A stretch of DNA of 64,000 nucleotides from Daphnia pulex. Lineage: Eukaryota; Arthropoda; Branchiopoda; Diplostraca; Daphniidae. Shown in pieces: positions 56,877 through 64,000 of this stretch. The notes under the pieces are model-generated. The model had not been told where the DNA came from. It worked only from the letters and a program-made list of their open reading frames with translations, and searched no databases. The DNA is taken from assembly GCF_021134715.1 (NCBI RefSeq), contig NC_060019.1, forward strand, positions 4,402,001-4,466,000. Reading direction: 5' to 3'. A program made the translations under genes and the position numbers. Each line of letters starts with the position of its first letter. Position 1 is the stretch's first letter.

Positions 56877-57230
56877 TCCGTTTGGTTTCCTGAAATATAG
56901 TAGGTTTCGACCTTCCAAAGCTCCCCCTCCGTTTCTGTGATTCTGTCTCTTTCGTGCTCTTTCTGAGAGAAGACTTACTAACCACATAACCAGCATTATT
57001 TATTTCTTGCACGGCGACAACATCAACAAGGTTATCGTCTTCTGAAACCAGTGAGTCACCTTTTATACAATTCGATAATTTAAATTAAGGAATGAGACTG
57101 TAATATAACATAGGTGTAATTTATTACCGTGAAACTGATCGTGCGTTAGAACATAAGATAATCGAATTCTCTTCATTTGTGGTTCTGATAACTCTTCTCC
57201 AACTGAAGGAGTAACAGTTTCTTGTGGTGC
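56877..57230 (-). CDS. Two putative exons of an unrecognised gene
   Basis: Exon 57230-57128 has an AG acceptor, an open frame (APQETVTPSVGEELSEPQMK, then RIRLSYVLTHDQFH) and a donor CACG|GTAATA leaving phase 1. The next, starting at 57041 after TTTCAG, continues in phase (EDDNLVDVVAVQEINNAGYV). It ends either at a strong GTAAGT donor (56979) or at an in-frame stop near 56877. The phase agreement supports an exon pair. No family is recognised; it could belong with the transposase-like relic upstream on the same strand. Confidence 0.35.
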
Positions 57231-57774
57231 CTTAATGACAAAAAAAATTATAACACCGCATTAGATAGTAGTTTTCCGTTTTCGTACACATATATTATGG
57301 CTGCGGAAACTTATATCACCAAAATGCTTTCCGCATACTGCCGTATTTTTTTAATGAAAATGTTTTCTAAGTGACAAAAATCCGAAATAGCTTTCGATAA
57401 TAGACACCCACAATTTCATTCGTTCTTCGCCCGAACGCATTCCGTAAAAATAGGCATGTTTGCGATCATAATCATTTTTGGGGCACAGAGTCACAGCAGT
57501 TAACTATGCTGTGGAGCCATATCCATAATTGCTACTGAAGAAATGGTTTTTTTGGTTCTTTTTTTTAAAACATTGTATTTTTTATTATTACGCGTTTTGC
57601 CAATTTTAGAGTAGGGTATGCAATTTGAAAACAGGAAAGAAAAGAAGCAAAAAAAAGAAAAAGGTAGTTTTTAGCTTCATTTGTGAAGAGAAACCAGTCG
57701 AAAATTATGCTAATGAGTTCATCATACAGAAAATATAAAATCTGATTTCAAATCTTGTCGCTTGAAGACAACAA

Positions 57775-58095
57775 CTAGCAGGAGCTTGGGCCGTTTGGTG
57801 ATGGGTAGATGGCATATGATTCAAGTCGACTTTCGTCATAGCCATCTCTATTTAGGAAGCCGAAAGGTTTGGGCTTTTTTCGAAGCAAATTTGGATCCCC
57901 TTCCTCCAATTCAACCACGCCTTCAAGTAGACCCACGGGATCCAATTTATCTTCTAGTGGCGATATTTTTAAACTCGGTTTGTTCACAATTCTATTGAAA
58001 CAAATTGTTTCATGACGGGAAAAGAAATTATAGGGAACAACACAATGTGAGTCGGCTAAGGTGCTGATTACTATTCCATAGGAATAGAGTTTCAT
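57775..58095 (-). CDS. Unrecognised reading frame, possibly part of a decayed element
   Basis: 106 codons with protein-like composition (KISPLEDKLDPVGLLEGVVE, LRKKPKPFGFLNRDGYDES). It lies between the transposase-like relic (58.5-59.1 kb) and the exon pair at 57.0-57.2 kb, all on the minus strand, so it could be the downstream part of the same former gene. No domain recognised. Confidence 0.25.
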   Translation of the reverse strand: MKLYSYGIVISTLADSHCVVPYNFFSRHETICFNRIVNKPSLKISPLEDKLDPVGLLEGVVELEEGDPNLLRKKPKPFGFLNRDGYDESRLESYAIYPSPNGPSSC

Positions 58096-58469
58096 AGAAA
58101 TCGTCGAAAAGTCTAGTCCTTTAGTTAAAGTATCCTATGTATGTTTTAACAGGTGTAGGTTGTCAAACATGTTTTTATACAATATTAAATATTTTCACTT
58201 CATGAACAATATCAAGCAGAAGCCAGTGTTTATAATGAACACTTGGTAATATTTCTTTTAGAGCGACAACTGAAGTCTACAACATAAATGCTTTTTCTTC
58301 GATATATTCAGATACAACTCAGATTCATGTTTTTCATAAATCGTACTATTCGGGACATTTCATCTGGAAGTCAAATGAAGCTTAGAACTGCACGAACTTT
58401 TTTACAAACATTAATTTCGTAAAATAATACCAGTTCCTATTTTTTTTCCATTGTTTTGAAAATTGATTA

Positions 58470-59000
58470 TCAAGCCCCAAAGTTAAACAAGTCAATATGT
58501 CAGGTACTATTCCACGGGCAAAGTAAAGATTTGAGATTAGATGAAGTTAGGTAGGAACTTTAACTTCTCAAAATCGTTCGTTCTCTTGAATTGCTTTATA
58601 CGCGTGTTGAATCATGGATTCTTGTTCCGTTTAACGCCGGAAGTTGGTGAATAACATCAAAACCTGAAAAGTGCCTTTTCCATGTCAAGCACGTGAGCCT
58701 TCATGCAGGCAGTGCTCATAACCAAACGCACCATTATATCGTATTAGGTTGCAAAACATTGCTCTGGCTGGGAAATTGGCAACACAAGAAAAACATCTCT
58801 TTTATTGTATTTTTCTTCCCAGTAGAATCGTACCAATCAAATCCAATTTCAAAAAATGAAATAGTTTGATCTACAAAGGATCTAAAAAGAGTTTCTAGTG
58901 GTGGTTTTTTAGTGCCTGAGTACAGAAGAGTGAGACACTCGTATTTCAGATGAGTGTCAAGTTCATTGTGATAGACCACAACGTAGACTCTTGTTTTGAT
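58470..59000 (-). pseudogene. Decayed transposase-domain-like gene
   Basis: The minus strand reads SGTKKPPLETLFRSFVDQ then FEIGFDW, matching the GxxKP-x-x-x-x-FL-x-x-F-x-x-E block of a widespread transposase-like protein family of crustaceans, cnidarians and other animals. The following hallmark, normally CDAPARA...NGYxGCxxC, is present only after a frameshift near 58790 (FPARAMFCNLIRYNGAFGYE), with Cys changed to Tyr. Further degraded pieces (VPTxLHLIS, FARGIVPDILTCLTLG) extend to about 58470. At least two frame changes and lost cysteines show it is dead. Family match is from memory. Confidence 0.5.
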
Positions 59001-60029
59001 TTCGAGTTGAACGTTCGTCGACGAACTTTTTCCTCAGATTCCAGCGCTGATGGCAATCAGAACAACAAACGGAAGACTCTACATTCTCTAGATGGTTGTT
59101 AGTTGTTTTTCTATCGAAAAGTTTTTTAAATAGTTTGTATTTTAGTTTCTACAGCAGTGCAGCGTTCCCTCTTCTTGTTGAGCGATCATTATCTTACACG
59201 TCTGTCAAAATTTCACATGAGCTGGGATCCAATCAACATGGTACCGGTACATACTATAACTTTTTCATTCAGTAAAATCATGTTCAAATGCTCTGTTTCT
59301 GTTTTTTTTAGACGATTTAGTGTCCAAACTGAGCGCCAAATGTCAGGAGGTTGTAGTTAAGAGGAGGAGGTAAAGAAAGTTGTAGAGATCATCTGCTTTG
59401 TATAAAACTCTGCCCCAGGACATCTATATTACGCAACAGTCTGAATTCCAACGTAATATCAACACATTTAGTTATGAAATGCGATATCATCAAACATTCT
59501 TTTGGGTCATTCCATCCCAACTCGAATTTTTTCGTCGCGGAAAAAATAGAAATGTCTGATTGTTTTACAGTGTGTTCCTTATACATCAATCATGCACTGT
59601 GTAAAATATCAATTTTTAAAAACAAACTGGAAGCTGAAAATCAACTTCAAAGTTTCTGGTTCAGCAATAAAATTTTATACCGAAATCGCGATTTTCACCT
59701 TTTTTTACCGTTTCCTTTCACGGCAAGGAAAAACAAAATCAATGAAAAAACAGAAAAAAAATTCGCTCTTTCGAATGGTGTATTTAAAACTTTTATTTTG
59801 TTTTAATTTGTTACCATAAAGTTAAGTTAAAGGTTAAAACTTTTCAAGGCCCTAGCAAAAATATCGGACAAGGCAGAAGCCTGAAATTTAATACTCATAT
59901 AGCATAGTCTGTATAAGCATAAAAATTTTCAGCGTGGGCAAAGTATGCGTGAATTAGTTATAATTATTTTAAATTTTCCAGTTCGGCCGTATCCGTATCC
60001 GTTAACACGGGAAAATAATTTCAGATCAT

Positions 60030-60650
60030 TAGACTCGAGGATAACAGAAGCCGCGACCCCCATGGGACTTCGCGTCTAAGAATTTTTAGCAAGTCCCCTC
60101 TCTTTTTTTGCGTCATCTCCCAAGATATGACATCAATCGTATGCGCATCAATAGTTGAACGAGTACAAAACCGAAATTGAAGTTGTGCTGCGATGAAAGC
60201 TGGTTGCGTAATGGTCCCGTACTCGTCCACAGGGAGCCCCGACTCAAAGACCAATTAAAATTTCCGTCAGGATCGTTAGACCGCTGGCGAAAGTCCGCAT
60301 TGAATTAGCATTCAGCTGAAAATGGAGAACAAAAAGGGCGAAAGATAAGAGGATTGTACATTTTACCAATCGAAGCGGAACATATCGACGCAAGGGCCAT
60401 TGGAGAATTGAATATCGTCGATGGTGACATGACCACGGAACTGTGCATAAGCCAAATTAGGTACAGCTTTGAAAATGAAAGCGTGCGGACAGGGGTAACT
60501 ATAAGTGAAGTGGCCGTCCAGCCACTGGCCGCGAGTCGAGTCTGATGACAGCCAAACTTCATCCACCACTTCTTGCCAGACCGTCTTGTTCACCAGAATC
60601 GTCTGGAAGGGAGTCCAGGAAGCGGGAAATGATAAGCCAGCCTGTTTTTT
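60030..60650 (-). pseudogene. Broken MAM-domain gene fragment
   Basis: The minus-strand segment 60593-60354 ends a MAM domain: VDEVWLSSDSTRGQWLDGHF, HAFIFKAVPNLAYAQFRGHV, TIDDIQFSNGPC. The motif IDDIxFxxGPC is the standard MAM ending. A donor-like GTAAAA follows. The next MAM domain begins below 60300 (DPDGNFNWSLSRGS, TSTGPLRNQ), but a TAA interrupts its first residues, and after about 60130 the conserved continuation (VISWEMTQKKRGDLL) is in a different frame. MAM domains are extracellular adhesion modules. The stop plus frameshift make this a pseudogene or a decayed end of a larger gene. Confidence 0.55.
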
Positions 60651-61004
60651 TCTGCTTGGACAACAGTGACGGCATCAAAATACTGTTGAAGATAATGTAA
60701 GGAATGCACTAGCTTACTCTTTCTTGGAAAATATCCTCCCCCTCTTTTCTGGAAACAAGTCATTTGCCTTTGTCATTCTTTCATTACGCTCACCTTGCGT
60801 TGGTGATCGCGTTGACTTTGTTTGTCGTATAAAACCCCATCAATTGCAGTTCTTTCTTCAGTCAACGCTGGGCTGTTCACCCAGTCTAGTGTTGATTCAC
60901 CTTTCACGAGTCAAGTGTCAGGCCGTTTATTCGACCTGCTACTGGCCTGCTCGTTCCCCGTTTTTAACTTGTCGTATTTGTGTCTTTCTTGTGCTTGACG
61001 CTGG

Positions 61005-61498
61005 CTATACGGCTACGGCTGTGTGAATGCCTCCAACCATTTGAGGCATGTATCGACTGTTGTTTAAATTTTGTTGATGTTGTACGGGAATATACCATCG
61101 AACGAAGACTGCAGCTTCCCTGTGAGAAAAAGTTCTCACAATAAGCTTACACAAACATTTGAGAACGGGCTGAATGAATGTACTGAAAACTGAATTGGTG
61201 TTGAACTGGACTTTACACCTCATTTTCTGCAGCAAAATTGACTGGATAATGTCATCATCAACTGAGGACTCCTCCGATGAACTTTCTGATGAATCAGCAT
61301 GAGGTATGGCAGAAGTATGGTGCTGCGTATCACTTCCTGTAGTATTACTTTTGACCCTTCCCTCTGACTGTAAAGCGGTTGCCGTAGAATTCTTAATCCA
61401 TCGCCTGCTTCGAAGATGTAATATGGACCACGACAACGTTTTATCGTCGGGAACTCATCGACGGAATCCAGATTAGTACTATACTTAAAATTAAACAA
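61005..61498 (-). other. Overlapping open frames with an acidic serine-rich stretch, unrecognised
   Basis: Two overlapping minus-strand frames are open: one with ADSSESSSEESSVDDDIIQS, the other with DEFPTIKRCRGPYYIFEAGD. A splice or frame change between them is possible but not decided. No family is recognised. Confidence 0.2.
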
Positions 61499-61499
61499 T

Positions 61500-64000
61500 A
61501 ACTGAAGCCTATATGTACAGGTTATAGTCCGGGAGCCACAATGACACAGATTTACCCCATAAGCATAACTTTTTTTAGGTTCTTAAAATGAAAGGCACCA
61601 CAAAGTCAAATAAAAAAAACTTTGTCTTGACGATGGGCGATGGGGCGTTTGGGTGGGGAAAGGGATCAAAAATCGAAAAAATGATCGATTTTTGTGGAAA
61701 TTTACCCCATAAGAATACAATCTAGAAATAAGCTTAAAATTTATAGAATATCAAATAGAATCAAGTTACATAAAATCTGACATGAAAATCTGGGGCTTTC
61801 ATGTAATCAGACTGCGATTTGTAGCCCGACGGCTGATTTTTTTACTTTGCCGTAAATGGCAACGCAGCATTCGTGGCGCAAATTCAAATTGCATGGAAAG
61901 CATAAGACAATTTGGTGGAAGGATTATGAGAAGCTAATGGCCTCTGGGCATTTTACATCCTGTAGAGTTTTCGGTAACTGCGACACGACTTCGGGATGTA
62001 GTTGATTTACAAGATGGAAGTGAGTTGTCTGATGAAGATCGGAAGGAAAACAGGAAATCTATGGACAATAGGCGTATTAATTATTTTTTACCCTTTTCGT
62101 AAGATTGCTGATTTATAAGAAGATTATGAAAACTGGTGAATTGCTTTTTTTAACAAGCAATCCACGACTCAGTAGACCGAAATCACGGCACGGCTTTCCA
62201 AATATCAATCCGAAAAAGGCCTTAAAATTATGAAAAAAAATATATTCTTGTTCGTCTCTGCACTCCGGATTTGCCTGTGTTTGCAGAAAGACGAAATTTC
62301 CGCCCATTTAGGGGATATTTAGCTTTAAAGTTGGGTAGGCTAACTCCAGCTATGATAGTGGCTTGGTCAGAAATTGGAGTAATGTTCATCGATGAATTTG
62401 GAATGGTGAAAGCGGAACTCTACGACCTTACGTCGTGAACTCTTCCTCTGATTTTTTTCCTTTTAAAGTCATCACAGAATCAGGGTAGGCCTCACTCTTC
62501 TTCTCGACTGAGACACGTATCTAGATATTTTAGTCTTTCCATCTCAAGTAGCCTTGTTACGTGTTTTAGCGTGCGTCTTATCCTTCTTATTTGCTACATT
62601 TAGTCTTTTGGATTTGAATTAATTTTAATCGTGGCTGGTGTTAGTTACTTTGAAAGAAAACGAAAAAGTGACGATAAAATCATTGGTCCTTCCCCGGCTC
62701 AACAAGCGTCTAAAGAGTCTTTGTCTGTCCCTCCCGGTAAATTTTTCAATTTTTCATATTCGATATAGTAATATATCTAAATAATAGCATTTAAAGTGGG
62801 ATATCACCAAATAACTCTATTGTTTAGTGTGTACGTTTGCTTACATAACAATCAAAACAGCAGTTTTTAAAATTAGCTATGGAAACTTTAAATTTATCTA
62901 AGGTTTATAAATGTGAAGTGTTGGAGGTAAGATAAAGACAAAAACAAGCTGATATAAGACAAAGCATAAACGGTGTCATCACTGAAGGTAGGGGAGACCG
63001 GGTTATTTGGGACAGGGGTTAGGTGGGACATCGCCGTTTTTGGCGTTTCCATTGTTTAAGAAAATTTATTTTTTTAGACAAACATGTAAAATGTTTTTAC
63101 ACACATTGACAAAAAAAATTATTAAAATCTTACAATTTGTTTAGGAGATGGAGGCAAAAATCTGGTTTTTCCCATTTTGAGTGAAATCCCTCCCATTTAA
63201 AAAAACAAAACACAAAAAAGGGTACTTTCTAAATCCGTTAGAAAAAAAAAAACATTGAAAAGGAAATTTATTCTCCTTTTTTTGTGTTAAGATTTTTTTC
63301 GTGTAGCTGTTACCGTTTAGGTGTAGTAAGTAAAATGAGTCGAGTGGTTTTTGTGGGGCAATATGGGACATCAATACTGGGGTCGTTTTGGACGAAGTTC
63401 CATTCTCCGCATATAGGAGAGGAGTTAATTTTTAAATCAATTTAAAGTGACAGTATGGATGTATCGATTTCTAAGCAATAAAATAAAAACTACGGTGAAA
63501 AACTAATTCTGTTTGAAAATATAAATTGTGAATCCGTAAAACACAAAATGTTTCGGCCACAAATTACCGAAGAAATGAAAAATACAAGGGAAAATGGGGC
63601 TATCCATATTGTTTATAAGAAATATAAACAATTATGTTAGTGATGTTGCCTACGTAGATACCCAACGTTTTAGGTGATATATTTTGTTTGAAGTGCCAAA
63701 AATCTTTTTTTGTCATTTCACTGTCATTTCATTAATATGTTACCTACTTGAATCTACAATGATCAAGGCAAGATATCATTGTATTTTGGCTCAGAAAGAG
63801 ATGAAGTGCGTAACAATGTATTAGTTTGGGGCTGTGTTTCAGCATTACTTCCAAAGGCTCTTTTGTTGCAAGTCAGTGAAAAGTTCAATTCAGCAACATA
63901 TTAGGAGATCGTACAAAAAATATTTTACCTTTGAGCGCTTAAGATCAATCACAACCAATTGTACTTATATTCATGATTGGTAACAGCAATAGTGCAATAT
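61500..64000. other. Repeat-like AT-rich DNA without supported genes
   Basis: A short protein-like frame (ATRLRDVVDLQDGSELSDED) is seen near 61980-62040 plus but has no start or splice support. Around 62990-63050 and 63350-63400, phrases such as GGGTTATTTGGGACA, GTGGGACATC and ATGGGACATC look like part of an interspersed repeat. Nothing else supported to the window end. Confidence 0.35.

Overview
The window looks like nuclear DNA of an arthropod, most likely a branchiopod crustacean of the Daphnia type. This is inferred from the closest remembered protein families, mostly short introns of 50-120 bp, frequent miniature inverted-repeat elements, and decayed BEL/Pao, non-LTR and hAT elements. 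It is eukaryotic: five multi-exon genes could be assembled by hand. For all five, exon lengths and intron phases add up to uninterrupted reading frames (nompA 1050 aa, PLC-delta 810 aa, PCTAIRE kinase 494 aa, MCM2 919 aa, SLC13 616 aa).

Layout. 1-10.9 kb is gene-poor and repeat-rich: a tandemly repeated orphan exon, a hAT transposase relic, a non-LTR retrotransposon tail and a BEL/Pao polyprotein relic. 10.9-18.6 kb (minus) is a nompA-type gene: five PAN/apple domains, a ZP domain, a furin-like site and a transmembrane anchor. 20.4-24.9 kb (minus) is a phospholipase C delta with PH, EF-hand, X, Y and C2 parts. 28.4-42.4 kb (minus) is a PCTAIRE kinase (CDK16/17/18 family). Its very long 5' introns carry two further candidate first exons and several CAG tracts. 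44.2-48.0 kb (plus) is the replication helicase subunit Mcm2, divergent from the kinase gene. The shared 1.8 kb intergenic region holds a 558 bp hAT-type MITE and a perfect E2F-type site near Mcm2. 48.9-55.1 kb (plus) is an SLC13 (Indy-type) dicarboxylate/citrate transporter whose introns and 3' flank hold several MITEs, one nested inside another. 55.7-64 kb is again repeat-rich, with a transposase-like pseudogene, a broken MAM-domain gene piece and unrecognised fragments.

The intact genes are ordinary single-copy cellular genes: sensory extracellular matrix, phosphoinositide signalling, a neuronal or secretory kinase, DNA replication and metabolite transport. They do not form a pathway or operon. 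I found no convincing new multi-gene system. The most notable signals are the nested MITE with its empty-site copies, the MITE in the divergent promoter, two GC-AG introns, a 22-nt microexon, and three phase-compatible first exons in the kinase gene.
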